Assembly (NCBI RefSeq): GCF_018122735.1
Contig: NZ_JAGRRD010000001.1
Location: forward strand, 2,896,971 to 2,954,547
Length of the DNA stretch: 57,577 nt
Direction: 5' to 3'
From: Azoarcus sp. L1K30
GTDB lineage: Bacteria; Pseudomonadota; Gammaproteobacteria; Burkholderiales; Rhodocyclaceae
Both the position numbers and the translations under genes were made by a program. This document shows positions 34,828 to 43,892 of this stretch, piece by piece. A model generated the notes under the pieces. The model was given only the letters and a program-made list of their open reading frames with translations, was not told the DNA's origin and made no database searches. Within the stretch, counting starts at the first letter, position 1; every line of letters begins with the position of its first letter.

Positions 34828-35541
34828 ATGAGCAGCATCGGCAGTATAGGCAGTATAGGCAGTAGCGCTTCGGCGATGATGCAGGGCATGCGTGGCACGT
34901 CACGCCCCGACCCGAAGCAGATGGCGGACGAGCTTTTCTCCACCCTCGACACCAAGGGCACCGGCTACATCGAGCTCAGCACGCTGCAGGACATGGCTGA
35001 CAGCGCAGGCAACACCGGTTCGCTGGACGTCGAAGGACTGTTCTCGCAACTGGACGGCGACAGTGATGGCAAGGTCACCAAGGACGAGTTTTCCAGCGCA
35101 TTCAATGAGGTCGCGGAGCAATTGAACAGCCAGTTCGACAGCATGCGCGTGCAGGAAGCCATGGGGGGCATGCCACCGCCACCACCGGGCGGTGCGGGCG
35201 ACGAGGGCTTCACGCAGGACGAGCTCACGGCCCAACTCGAACAGGTCGGCGACAGCGACAGCGCCCGCAGCGCCTTGATCACCTCGGTGCTGGAGAATTT
35301 CGACACAGCCGACACCGATGGAGACGGCAAAGTCAGCTTCGAGGAAGCGATGGCGCTTGAGCAGAACTCGTCATCGTCGGCGAACACCGCTTCGACCACG
35401 AACACCGATTCGACAGGCAGCGCGTCGCCAGGCGACGACACGCAACTCAAAGTGGTGATGCAAACGCTGAAACTGATGCAGACCTACATGCTCGACAGCA
35501 ACCAGCAGCAGACGGCCAGCTCAGTATCGGTTTCAGTCTGA
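34828..35541 (+). CDS. EF-hand protein with SSIGSIGS N-terminus (XopAW-like)
   Basis: This is a 237-residue protein with three EF-hand-type loops: TLDTKGTGYIELSTL (about 38-52), LDGDSDGKVTKDEF (about 73-86, canonical) and ADTDGDGKVSFEEA (about 174-187, canonical). A Pro-rich turn GGMPPPPPGGAGDEG separates them, and a Ser/Thr/Asn-rich tail follows. No signal peptide is seen. The arrangement and the MSSIGSIGS start resemble the XopAW-like EF-hand family. AGGAGGCAG precedes ATG 34828. CpxR-like boxes lie upstream, so its expression is probably tied to the CpxRA-like pair. Confidence 0.78.
   Translation: MSSIGSIGSIGSSASAMMQGMRGTSRPDPKQMADELFSTLDTKGTGYIELSTLQDMADSAGNTGSLDVEGLFSQLDGDSDGKVTKDEFSSAFNEVAEQLNSQFDSMRVQEAMGGMPPPPPGGAGDEGFTQDELTAQLEQVGDSDSARSALITSVLENFDTADTDGDGKVSFEEAMALEQNSSSSANTASTTNTDSTGSASPGDDTQLKVVMQTLKLMQTYMLDSNQQQTASSVSVSV
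34840..34864 (+). repeat. Short tandem repeat (9-base unit) in the EF-hand gene
   Basis: The unit GGCAGTATA is repeated at 34840 and 34849, with a partial third copy at 34858, encoding the GSIGSIGS run. It is in frame, so copy-number change would lengthen or shorten the N-terminus by three residues per unit without a frameshift. Confidence 0.6.
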
Positions 35542-35843
35542 GTGAGTACAAGGGCAACCGGGATGGCGGGGCGCACCGAATCCGGCCCGCCGTCGCGGCC
35601 CCTCTCCCGCCCGCGCCTTCTCAGCCAGAGGTCGCTCTGTCGTATCCTCGATCATCCAGATTGATCCGCCGTCGACCGGACGAGCGCGAACTCGATCACG
35701 ACGTGAACCTGGCCGTCCGTCAGATGCGCAACGGCGCGCGCAAGGCTTTGCCAGTGGCACCAATTCTGCTTAAGGGCTGCGTGAAGGGCTTGAATTGCCA
35801 CTTTTTGTCGCGCTTTTGTCGCAAACCATTCATGGAGATCAAC
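35542..35843. other. Intergenic stretch, nothing recognised
   Basis: About 300 bases between the EF-hand gene and the next gene. The frame of the next gene is open through much of it (from about 35661), but the sequence lacks a ribosome-binding site before 35830 and the upstream residues have no family features. No hairpin with a T-run was found. Confidence 0.35.
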
Positions 35844-36314
35844 GTGCCCACATTGGCAGAGAACACGACGTTCATCGAATTGAAGGCCGCCAAACCCACC
35901 GGCCTGAGTCTGACTCAACTGGGCGTTCCCCAGCTGGACTGCACCGTCGTCAAGAAGGGAAAACTGCATGAGCTCAATCAGATGCTCGAGGACGGACGGG
36001 TCGGACGCCGCTTCCAGAACGTTCGGGTGACGGGCGTCAAGACGCGCGAAGGCGAAGTCGAAACGGCCAAGATCTTCATCCAGTTCGAAGTCTTTGGCGA
36101 CGACAACGTGCCGCAGGCGGACAATAGCGGCTTCGCCGCCGCCCTCATGGCCGGCACCGAAAGTCTGACGCCATTGCCGCCGACGGTTGCCTTCCTGCCC
36201 TACGCCCGCGCCTGGTTCGAAAATCAGTTCGTGTTCGATGTCCCGACAGCCGTGTTCGACTGCGCGGAGCGGATTGAGCTTACGCTCAAGGCTGATAAGG
36301 TGAGGATGCTCTGA
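35844..36314 (+). CDS. Conserved-looking hypothetical protein
   Basis: This is a 156-residue protein of unknown family, probably all-beta or alpha/beta (LDCTVVKKGKLHELNQMLEDG, RVTGVKTREGEVETAKIFIQFEVFG, QFVFDVPTAVFDCAERIELTL). No signal peptide or membrane segment is seen. I chose GTG 35844 because GGAG lies 6-7 bases upstream of it; ATG 35832 (four codons earlier) is the alternative but has no Shine-Dalgarno. Its 3' end overlaps the convergent gene at 36286-36849 by 29 bases. Confidence 0.55.
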   Translation: MPTLAENTTFIELKAAKPTGLSLTQLGVPQLDCTVVKKGKLHELNQMLEDGRVGRRFQNVRVTGVKTREGEVETAKIFIQFEVFGDDNVPQADNSGFAAALMAGTESLTPLPPTVAFLPYARAWFENQFVFDVPTAVFDCAERIELTLKADKVRML

Positions 36315-36849
36315 TCCGCTGCGAAAGGACCTCGGCCGCAGCGGCGATGTCCGCCGATCGCCGGCGCATCAGCGCCAACATCTCGTCGAGCAGGGTGGCA
36401 GGCGAATCCTCGAGCACGCCCTCGCCGATCAGCCAGCACGCCAGCGACGCCTCGTCACGCTTCAGCGCGCGCGCGGTTTCCCGCTGCCAGTCGCTGCCAT
36501 AGAGCAGCCGCGCACAGTCGCGAAACCATGTGCGGGCCAGGGCATCGGCGATGGACTCGCCGGCGACCGCTTGCACCGGCTCCGGCACCACCGGGCCTTC
36601 ATGCATGGCTTCGGCCAGGCGGCTCAACTCGGGAAGCACCGAGCGTACCAGTTCGAGCCCCGACAATGGCACCACCCAGCAGCGCTGCGACGGATGCCAT
36701 CTGGTCTTCGGCACCCAACGCAGCATTCGCTCTATGGTGTCGGTATAGTCCGCCTTGATGATGATGGCCTGGTCTGTTGCATACACCCACGGATTTTCGG
36801 GCAGGGGCCGGGCCTTCAGTCGGGTAAGCGCCTCTTCGTCTGACAGCAT
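36286..36849 (-). CDS. Hypothetical protein with HARP-like N-terminal segment
   Basis: This is a 187-residue soluble protein. Residues about 15-60 (NPWVYATDQAIIIKADYTDTI, then RWVPKTRWHPSQRCWVVPLS) resemble the short HARP-type fold seen next to helicase domains, but no helicase follows. The C-terminus is helical (ALARTWFRDCARLLYG, LLDEMLALMRRRSADIAAA). Function is unknown. ATG 36849 has GAGG upstream; the frame is open further without a better site. The gene converges on, and overlaps by 29 bases, the gene at 35844-36314, an unusual tail-to-tail overlap. Confidence 0.5.
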   Translation of the reverse strand: MLSDEEALTRLKARPLPENPWVYATDQAIIIKADYTDTIERMLRWVPKTRWHPSQRCWVVPLSGLELVRSVLPELSRLAEAMHEGPVVPEPVQAVAGESIADALARTWFRDCARLLYGSDWQRETARALKRDEASLACWLIGEGVLEDSPATLLDEMLALMRRRSADIAAAAEVLSQRIRASSPYQP

Positions 36850-36971
36850 GCGGTTTCCTCGGGGAAGATGGGTTTCGGATATAGCGCATCGACCCGCTGA
36901 CAAGCATGGATGGTGCCAGCGACGACAGGCTCGTCGGCACGCAAGTACATACAACAGAAGGAACCGATCCG

Positions 36972-37394
36972 ATGTTCAATGCAAGCCGCGATACGCCCTC
37001 CTCACCGCAACATCTCGATGCGCTCATCGACACATTGCGACACGGCATCGTCCATCACCTTGCCACCGGAAGCCCCCGGTCCGCGCAGAGCAGTCGACAA
37101 GCACTGGACAGCCTCGGTGCGCTCCTCGAGCAGGGCGGGCGTACGGCCGCCTGTGGCGGCGGCAATATCGAACACCAGCCCGCGCTTGCCGAATTGCTCG
37201 TACTGCTTTCGCGCCAGGCGATTGCCACCCCGCAGTCCGACGCGCGACGCATCGCGCGCAGCCTCGAAGCGCTCAGCCACAGCGCCGACATCGGTATGGG
37301 AAGCGTGCTGCGCGCACGCATCGTTGAACTGGCAGAGGAGTGGCGACTGCGCGAGCGCCGCGCGGGCGACCTCGAACGCGACCACCGGGAATAG
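36972..37394 (+). CDS. Hypothetical helical protein
   Basis: This is a 140-residue, predominantly helical protein (LDALIDTLRHGIVHHLATG, ALDSLGALLEQGGR, ALAELLVLLSRQAIATP, VLRARIVELAEEWRLRERRAGDLERD). No signal, membrane helix or known motif is recognised. ATG 36972 is preceded by AAGGA at a good spacing; the frame is open from 36906 without a better site. It precedes the heme-sensing diguanylate cyclase by about 200 bases; whether they share a transcript is not clear. Confidence 0.45.
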   Translation: MFNASRDTPSSPQHLDALIDTLRHGIVHHLATGSPRSAQSSRQALDSLGALLEQGGRTAACGGGNIEHQPALAELLVLLSRQAIATPQSDARRIARSLEALSHSADIGMGSVLRARIVELAEEWRLRERRAGDLERDHRE

Positions 37395-37592
37395 ACCGCC
37401 AGTACGACTACCGCACCACAGTCCGAATCCGGCACGCGACGCGACAACGGCCAGGACGTACGCGCCACCGTACGCACAATCCCGATCACATGCGACAATA
37501 TTCCGACTCATCCGCCAGGGCATGACCAGGCAATATGCGGCCCTGACCTCAAACACCGCAAAAGATGGTGAAGCTTACATAGAGACGCCCCA

Positions 37593-38903
37593 ATGTCATT
37601 TCTTCGCTCGAGCAGCGGCCTCGCCCTGCGCCTCAAGTTCAACCTCGTTCTGGTGGTCACTTTCCTGATCAGCATCCTGGGGGCCGGCGTCTACTATTAC
37701 AACTTTCTGGAACAGGTTGCCTTTTCCGATGTTCGCCATGACTCGGACGTGCTGATGGAAACCGCGCTGGCGATCCGCAGCTACACCACGGATCAGATCA
37801 AGCCGCACCTCGACCCGCTCAATGCCGACCAGTTCCTGCCGCAGACCGTCCCCGCCTTTGCCGCCGTCGAAACCCTCCGCCGCCTCTCAAGCCGCTATCC
37901 GGGCTACGAGTACCGTGAGACGACGCTCGATTCGACCAATCCGCGCAACATGGCAAACCCGTGGGAGAGCAAGCTGATTGATGAACTGGCTGCCGCACAG
38001 GCCAAGGCGCCGCAGGACGAGATCGAACGCTCGGGCATCTACGGCACCGGCGTCAAACGCGCCCTGTATGTCGCACGCCCCATCACCATCACTCAAGCAA
38101 GCTGCCTGAGTTGTCACGGCACGCCCGAGGTTGCGCCGACGAGCATGATCAAGCTCTACGGCAGCGGCGGCGGCTACGGCTGGCAGATGGGACAAACGGT
38201 GGGCATGCAGATCGTCAAGGTACCGATGCTGTATCCGCTCGAAAAGGCTCGCACCACGTTCAATTCGTTCATGCTGTCCTTGCTCGCGATCTTCGGCCTG
38301 ATGTTCGTCGGGCTCAATCTTGCGCTGTCGTCTGTCGTCATCGAGCCCATGGCAAGACTCAACAGACGACTCGAAGCGCTGGCCACGACGGACTTCCTTA
38401 CCGATCTGGTCAACCGGCGCCGCTTTTTCGAACGCCTCGAGTCGGAGATGTCGGAAGCACGCGTGCGCGGCACCAGCCTGTCGGTCGTCATGTTCGACCT
38501 CGATTTTTTCAAGCGCATCAACGACACCTTCGGCCACGACAGTGGCGACATGGTGCTCAAACGCACTGCGGTGCGCGTGCGCGAATTGCTGCGCAGCTCG
38601 GACTGCGCGGCGCGCTTCGGCGGCGAAGAGTTCATGATCCTGTTGCGCGAGACGCCGATCGAAGCGGCCATGGTCATGGCCGAAGCCGTACGCGCCAAGA
38701 TCGCGAACGTTCCCTTCGATGTCGTCGGCACGGTCAGCGCAAGTTTCGGCGTGGCGCAGTGGAACCACGAGGAAGATGCCCATGCACTCATCAACCGGGC
38801 AGACCGCGCGCTGTATCAGGCCAAGGAGAGTGGGCGCAACAAGGTGGTGCGCGCCGCCAATGACGCCGTTCGCCGCGTACTGGTGAGCGACGGGGCCTCA
38901 TGA
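37593..38903 (+). CDS. Heme-binding Tll0287-like (DUF3365) sensor diguanylate cyclase
   Basis: This is a 436-residue protein with TM1 at about 14-36, a periplasmic Tll0287/DUF3365-type domain (about 40-220) ending in a c-type heme site CLSCH (in QASCLSCHGTPEV), TM2 at about 227-252, and a GGDEF domain (about 263-425) with ARFGGEEFMILL and an RSSD inhibitory site. It should make c-di-GMP in response to a redox or gas signal at the heme; this is inferred from the domain, which in characterised members carries heme. The C-terminus is complete. Shine-Dalgarno support for ATG 37593 is weak. Confidence 0.87.
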   Translation: MSFLRSSSGLALRLKFNLVLVVTFLISILGAGVYYYNFLEQVAFSDVRHDSDVLMETALAIRSYTTDQIKPHLDPLNADQFLPQTVPAFAAVETLRRLSSRYPGYEYRETTLDSTNPRNMANPWESKLIDELAAAQAKAPQDEIERSGIYGTGVKRALYVARPITITQASCLSCHGTPEVAPTSMIKLYGSGGGYGWQMGQTVGMQIVKVPMLYPLEKARTTFNSFMLSLLAIFGLMFVGLNLALSSVVIEPMARLNRRLEALATTDFLTDLVNRRRFFERLESEMSEARVRGTSLSVVMFDLDFFKRINDTFGHDSGDMVLKRTAVRVRELLRSSDCAARFGGEEFMILLRETPIEAAMVMAEAVRAKIANVPFDVVGTVSASFGVAQWNHEEDAHALINRADRALYQAKESGRNKVVRAANDAVRRVLVSDGAS

Positions 38904-38973
38904 CCGACGACAACGGCCGGATCCCGGCACTGAAAACGAATCCCCGGGATCGGCACGTGCCGGAAGCCGTGCC

Positions 38974-40281
38974 TCAGTCGCCCCTTGCCAACGCCGGGTA
39001 AAACCATGCGAGCGACAGCGTGCGTGCGAGGTAATTCACATACAGTGCCGCCCACAACCCATGGTTGCCCCACGGCAACAGCGCCCACCAGGCCAGCAGG
39101 AAGGCCGCAAGCGACACCAGCATGGCGTTGCGCATGTCGACGCTGCGAGTGGCGCCGATGAAGATGCCGTCGAGCTGAAATGCGAGCACACCCGCCAGCG
39201 GCGCCAGCGCTGCCCACGGCAGATAGACCCGTGCAGCAGACCGGGTCGCCGGATCGCTGGTCAGCACATCCACGACCCAGGCCCCGGCAAGGAAATAGAC
39301 GAGGCTGATCATCAGCGCAATACCTGCTGCCCACGCGGTGGTGAGGCGAACCGCGGCCGAGAACGCGGCACGATCGCGGGCGCCCAATGCACGCCCGACC
39401 AGCGCTTCCGCGGCAAATGCGAGGCCGTCGAGAAAATAGGCGCTGATCGATACGAACTGCATCAGCACCGCGTTGGCCGCCAGCGTCACGTCGCCACTGC
39501 GTGCGCCCTGGGCCATGAACCAGACAAAGACGAAGATCAGCGCCAGCGAACGGATCATGATGTCGCGATTGACCGCCAGCGTGTCGCGCAGCCGATCGCT
39601 CAGCGTCAGCCTGGGCCGACGAAACCGGGCACCATGACGCCGCATGTAGCGGACCGCGACGATCAGACCGACCACTGCAGCACCGTACTCGGCACACAGG
39701 GTACCAAGCGCCACGCCGCGCACGTCGAGATCCAGCCCAAGCACGAAGAACGCATCGAGCGCCACGTTGACCAGATTCAGGACGAGCTGCAGCACGAGGC
39801 CGATGTCGGTCCGGCCCAGCCCGATGAACCAGCCCAGCAGCGCATAGTTGGCCAGCGTCGCCGGCGCGGCCCAGATACGGATATCGTAGTAGCTGCGCGC
39901 CAGCGCTTCGACCTTGTCACTGCCTTCGAGCAAGCTGAAGGCAACGGCGCGGATCGGTGCCTGCAGCACGATCAGTGCAACACCGACCGCGGCAGCAATC
40001 GACAGCGCACGCCCCAGGCCGGCCACCAGTTCATCCGTATCTCCGCGCCCGAGCGCCTGCGCCGTCAGGCCGGTAGTGCCCATGCGCAGGAAGCCGAAGG
40101 CCCAGAAGACGAAGGTGAATACCAGCGCGCCGAGCGCGACAGCGCCAATATAGGCCGGATCGGCTATGCGCCCGACCACGGCGGTGTCGACCACGCCAAT
40201 CAGCGGCGTGGATACGTTTGAAAGCACCACCGGAAAGGCGATGCGGAGAACCCGGCGGTGGTCCATTGCAGCGTGGGACAC
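38974..40281 (-). CDS. MATE-family efflux transporter (DinF-like)
   Basis: This is a 435-residue inner-membrane antiporter with about 12 helices. The N-terminal MATE features are clear: ALPVVLSN-like AFPVVLSNVSTPLIGVVDTAVVG, then GFLRMGTTGLTAQALGRGD, as in the DinF subgroup, with matching second-half segments (ALGARDRAAFSAAVRLT). It is predicted to export organic cations or other drugs using Na+ or H+. The start used is GTG 40281; ATG 40266 is an alternative, and neither has a strong Shine-Dalgarno. It is transcribed toward the heme-sensing cyclase. Confidence 0.88.
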   Translation of the reverse strand: MSHAAMDHRRVLRIAFPVVLSNVSTPLIGVVDTAVVGRIADPAYIGAVALGALVFTFVFWAFGFLRMGTTGLTAQALGRGDTDELVAGLGRALSIAAAVGVALIVLQAPIRAVAFSLLEGSDKVEALARSYYDIRIWAAPATLANYALLGWFIGLGRTDIGLVLQLVLNLVNVALDAFFVLGLDLDVRGVALGTLCAEYGAAVVGLIVAVRYMRRHGARFRRPRLTLSDRLRDTLAVNRDIMIRSLALIFVFVWFMAQGARSGDVTLAANAVLMQFVSISAYFLDGLAFAAEALVGRALGARDRAAFSAAVRLTTAWAAGIALMISLVYFLAGAWVVDVLTSDPATRSAARVYLPWAALAPLAGVLAFQLDGIFIGATRSVDMRNAMLVSLAAFLLAWWALLPWGNHGLWAALYVNYLARTLSLAWFYPALARGD

Positions 40282-40371
40282 TAGGGAACGCGGTGGCAGT
40301 TGAGGGGTGCTAGCCTAACCGCAGCCGCCTGCGGGGGAAAGCTCAATCAGCACTTCGTAAACGGTCGGCGA

Positions 40372-43300
40372 TCAGAGGATGCCCGACCACATGCACACCC
40401 GGTTTCGCCCTCCCTCCTTGGCTTCATAGAGGGCCTGGTCGGCCCGCGCGAGCATGCTCTCGGCTTGAGCACCGTCAAATACGGCCAGGCCGATACTGAT
40501 CGTGATCTGGATCGGCCCGCTGTCATGATCGAGCGGCGCATTGCACACCGCCCGCCGCAAGCGTTCCGCAAGACCGAAGGCACTCTCGTTCGACGTGCCA
40601 CGCAACACGATGGCAAACTCTTCGCCGCCCAGGCGCCCGGCGACATCGTCCCGCCTCAGCACCCGGGTGATCACGTCCGCAAGATGCTTGAGCACACGAT
40701 CGCCCACCGGGTGACCGTAGCGGTCGTTAACCCGCTTGAAGTGGTCGATATCGAGCATCAGCAGCGCACCGGGATGCCCGTCCTGACTCGGCTGGCCGGC
40801 AACGGTACGCTCGAGTTCGGCCATGAAGCTGCGACGATTGGACAGCGCGGTCAGCGGGTCGGTGGCCGCGAGGGACGCGAGCTTTTTCTCGTAGAGCTTG
40901 CGCCCGGTAATATCGCGCACCAGCCAGACATGGCCCAAACGCGCCTCACCATGCAGCAGCTTCACCCAATCGACCTCGAACGACTGTCTGCCCGCGGCGT
41001 CCACCTCGAAGGTATGGACCAGCCCGTCCTGCAGTTCAGCATCCAGTTGCAGCCATTTCAGGTCGAGCGCGGGAAATTGCTCACACACCGATTGCCGGGT
41101 CATGCCCGCCAGAGCGGACGCGGGTAACGGAACCGACAGCAATTCACACAGCCCCTGATTGGCCATCACAATCCGATCGGCGGCATCCTCCAGCAACACG
41201 CCGCCGGGAAAACGTTCGAGCAGTGCCGTCAGGCGCGTGCGCTCTGCAATGAGCGCCGCTTCCGCCGCCTTGCGCTCGGTGATATCCACCAGGGTCCACA
41301 GCATCTCGCTGTCGGGCTGCTCGCGGTCGAGCGGTGTGCCATGCATGTCGAACCATCGTGTCATGCCACCGGCGTCGCGCAGCGGATATTCGAAACGGCT
41401 GTACCCCTGTTCGCGCAGAGGCTTGATGTTCTCACCCATGGCCTGCCACGAAGCATCGCTGACATGCAGCGTGCGCAAGCTCACCCCCTGCAGCGAATCC
41501 CCCGCTCGCGCGAAGATCTGATGTGCCCGCACATTGGCGTAGCGGACATGTCGATCCGCGGACGAAAGCACAATTGCGGCCGCATTCTGGTCGAGCAACG
41601 CGCGCCTGAACTGGTTGGCGGCCACCCTTTGCGTGACATCGGTGATGGTGCCGATCATTCTTTTCGGGCCGCCGTCTTCGCGGCCGACGACACTTCCCCG
41701 CCACTCGATCCAGAGCCAGTCCCCCGAACCGTTCTGCACCCGGAACTCTTCGGTGGCTACATCGTCCGGCCGAAGGCGGATCTGATTGCTCAGGCTTGAG
41801 CGGACGCGCATCTGGTCTCTGGGATGAACGAGCGCCATGAACGCCTCGTAAGTCGGCTCCACCGCGCCTTCGGTGTATCCCATCATGGCGTGACAGCGCG
41901 CATCCCACTGCATCCGCCCTGTGTCGAGATCCCATTCCCACAGCCCGTCCTGCACCGCAGCCACGGTCAGGCGCAGACGCTCCTCGCTCTGGCGCAGAGC
42001 GTCGGCTGCGGCATGTGCATCGCTCACATCCTGGATATAGCCGTGCCACAGGGTACCCCCTTCCGCAGTGCGCTCCGGATTGGAAAGGCCGAGCAGCCAG
42101 CGCACCCGCCCGTCTGCCAGGCACACGCGATACTCGCACCGCCAGATCGACAAATCGGCAGCCGACTCACGAATGGATGCCTGCACCTTCTGCAGGTCGT
42201 CGGGATGTATGACCCCGAACACCTTGTCGGCAGAACGCGTGGCCTCCTCGGGCGAAACGCCGTAGATGTCGACGATCCCCGGACTGGCATACGGAAAGCA
42301 GGCACTGCCATCGCTGCGTTCGAGATACTGGAAAACCAGTCCGGGCACCTGTGCGACGAGCTTGGACAGTCGCGCTTGCAGATCGCGCTCACGCGCCTCG
42401 GCCTGCTTGCGCTCGGTAATATCGAGGTGCGTGCCGACCATCCGTAGCGGTGCGCCGTTCTCGTCCCGTGCCACGACCTGGCCCCTGCTATGCACCCAGA
42501 TCCAGCGCCCGTCGCGGTGACGCAGGCGGTAATCGGCTTCGTAGTGCTCGCACTCGCCTCGAAAATAGGCCTGCAACGCGGCCTGCGCCTCTTCCCAGTC
42601 CTCGGGATGCGCAAGCTTGGACAGCACATTGATGTCATGCTCCGCTTCATCGCCCGCGTAGCCAAGCATCAGCGCCCAGCGTGCGTTGCCCAGGATTCTG
42701 CCGCTCGGCAGATCCCAGTCCCATGAGCCGAGATCGCCGCCTTGCAAGGCGAGTTCCAGGCGTTCACGGATCTCATTCAGGTTGGCAAAGTCACGCCGCT
42801 TCTGCCTGAACAGCCAGGTAATCCAGACTGCGGCCAGTACGAGCAGCGCAGAACCGAACGCGTTATGCAGGACCGACGCATCGATGGCCTCCGCGGCCCC
42901 GGCCATCGCCTTGCCCTTGTGCAGCCCGAGGCTGACCACCAATGGAAAATACGCCACGCGCCGCCAGGCGTAGAAGCGCTCCACACCGTCGACGGCGGCA
43001 ATCGCGTCGTAGCTGCCGTGTTCCATGTCAGGAATGCGAATGAACGGCCGGGTGTCGGGCACGCGCGTGCCCAGTACTTCATGGAGCCGTTGCGAGCGGG
43101 TCAGGTAGGCGCCGTCAGTGCGCAACAGCGCCACTACGTCACCCGGTTCGGGGAAGATCTGGCGGAATGACTGCGCGAGATACTCGGGCGAGATCGAGAT
43201 CACAACTACACCGACAAATGCCCCCTCTTTCATGACAGGCCGGGAAAACTGCACCGACCAGCGCTGCGATACGCGTCCGAATACCGCATGACTGATGTAG

Positions 43301-43812
43301 AGCGCAGGCATGATGCCCGCGCCGTGCACCTTGAAATGCTCGCGATCGGCGATCGATACCCGAGCCTTTCGCCCTTCGGGCAGGCCGAGGCTGGAGAACG
43401 CCATATTCCCGCTCGCGTCGGCCACGCTGACCTGAACCAGCGCGCCTTCAGGCAAGGCGGCCGTCGCCTCGTCGAGGACCTGGCGCAGGCGGGCTTCGTC
43501 ACCCGCGGACCAGGCCAAGGCCATGTTGCGCGCGATATGGTCGATGTCGCGCGTCATCGATTCAACCTGGGCCGCGAGCGCCTGCGCGGTCTGCATCCCG
43601 CGCAGACGCGCCTGGTCTTCGGCATCGGCGAGATGGCGATGGTTCGACTGCAGCAGGAAGGCCCAGTAGATGAGCAATGCCACGAGCAGGACCGCCCACC
43701 CGGCCACCACGCGCGCAGACAGGAGGTACCCGGTCGCGGCCAAACCCCTCACCGGGTGCCCGCTCAGATCGCTTTCGACCATCGGATGCGATGTTGCTTT
43801 GGATATAGACAT
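40372..43812 (-). CDS. Cache-multi-PAS diguanylate cyclase
   Basis: This is a 1146-residue membrane sensor. TM1 is at about 32-52, a periplasmic Cache-like domain at about 55-320 (SVADASGNMAFSSLG; VHGAGIMPALYISHAVFG), and TM2 at about 335-355. It then has about five PAS/PAC domains (for example GWRWIWVHSRGQV-type and MMGYTEGAVEPTYEAFMALV segments) and a C-terminal GGDEF domain with GRLGGEEFAIVL and an RRDD inhibitory site. It should make c-di-GMP after ligand binding and PAS signalling. ATG 43812 is the likely start; the same frame continues to 44643 only as a shadow of the upstream gene. It probably shares an operon with the genes upstream. Confidence 0.85.
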   Translation of the reverse strand: MSISKATSHPMVESDLSGHPVRGLAATGYLLSARVVAGWAVLLVALLIYWAFLLQSNHRHLADAEDQARLRGMQTAQALAAQVESMTRDIDHIARNMALAWSAGDEARLRQVLDEATAALPEGALVQVSVADASGNMAFSSLGLPEGRKARVSIADREHFKVHGAGIMPALYISHAVFGRVSQRWSVQFSRPVMKEGAFVGVVVISISPEYLAQSFRQIFPEPGDVVALLRTDGAYLTRSQRLHEVLGTRVPDTRPFIRIPDMEHGSYDAIAAVDGVERFYAWRRVAYFPLVVSLGLHKGKAMAGAAEAIDASVLHNAFGSALLVLAAVWITWLFRQKRRDFANLNEIRERLELALQGGDLGSWDWDLPSGRILGNARWALMLGYAGDEAEHDINVLSKLAHPEDWEEAQAALQAYFRGECEHYEADYRLRHRDGRWIWVHSRGQVVARDENGAPLRMVGTHLDITERKQAEARERDLQARLSKLVAQVPGLVFQYLERSDGSACFPYASPGIVDIYGVSPEEATRSADKVFGVIHPDDLQKVQASIRESAADLSIWRCEYRVCLADGRVRWLLGLSNPERTAEGGTLWHGYIQDVSDAHAAADALRQSEERLRLTVAAVQDGLWEWDLDTGRMQWDARCHAMMGYTEGAVEPTYEAFMALVHPRDQMRVRSSLSNQIRLRPDDVATEEFRVQNGSGDWLWIEWRGSVVGREDGGPKRMIGTITDVTQRVAANQFRRALLDQNAAAIVLSSADRHVRYANVRAHQIFARAGDSLQGVSLRTLHVSDASWQAMGENIKPLREQGYSRFEYPLRDAGGMTRWFDMHGTPLDREQPDSEMLWTLVDITERKAAEAALIAERTRLTALLERFPGGVLLEDAADRIVMANQGLCELLSVPLPASALAGMTRQSVCEQFPALDLKWLQLDAELQDGLVHTFEVDAAGRQSFEVDWVKLLHGEARLGHVWLVRDITGRKLYEKKLASLAATDPLTALSNRRSFMAELERTVAGQPSQDGHPGALLMLDIDHFKRVNDRYGHPVGDRVLKHLADVITRVLRRDDVAGRLGGEEFAIVLRGTSNESAFGLAERLRRAVCNAPLDHDSGPIQITISIGLAVFDGAQAESMLARADQALYEAKEGGRNRVCMWSGIL

Positions 43813-43892
43813 GGTTGGCCGCATGTTAGCCGAGGCGGTTCTAGCCTTCCATGCGATATGACGCGGCGACACGCAAGTCGATGGCGCAGTTC

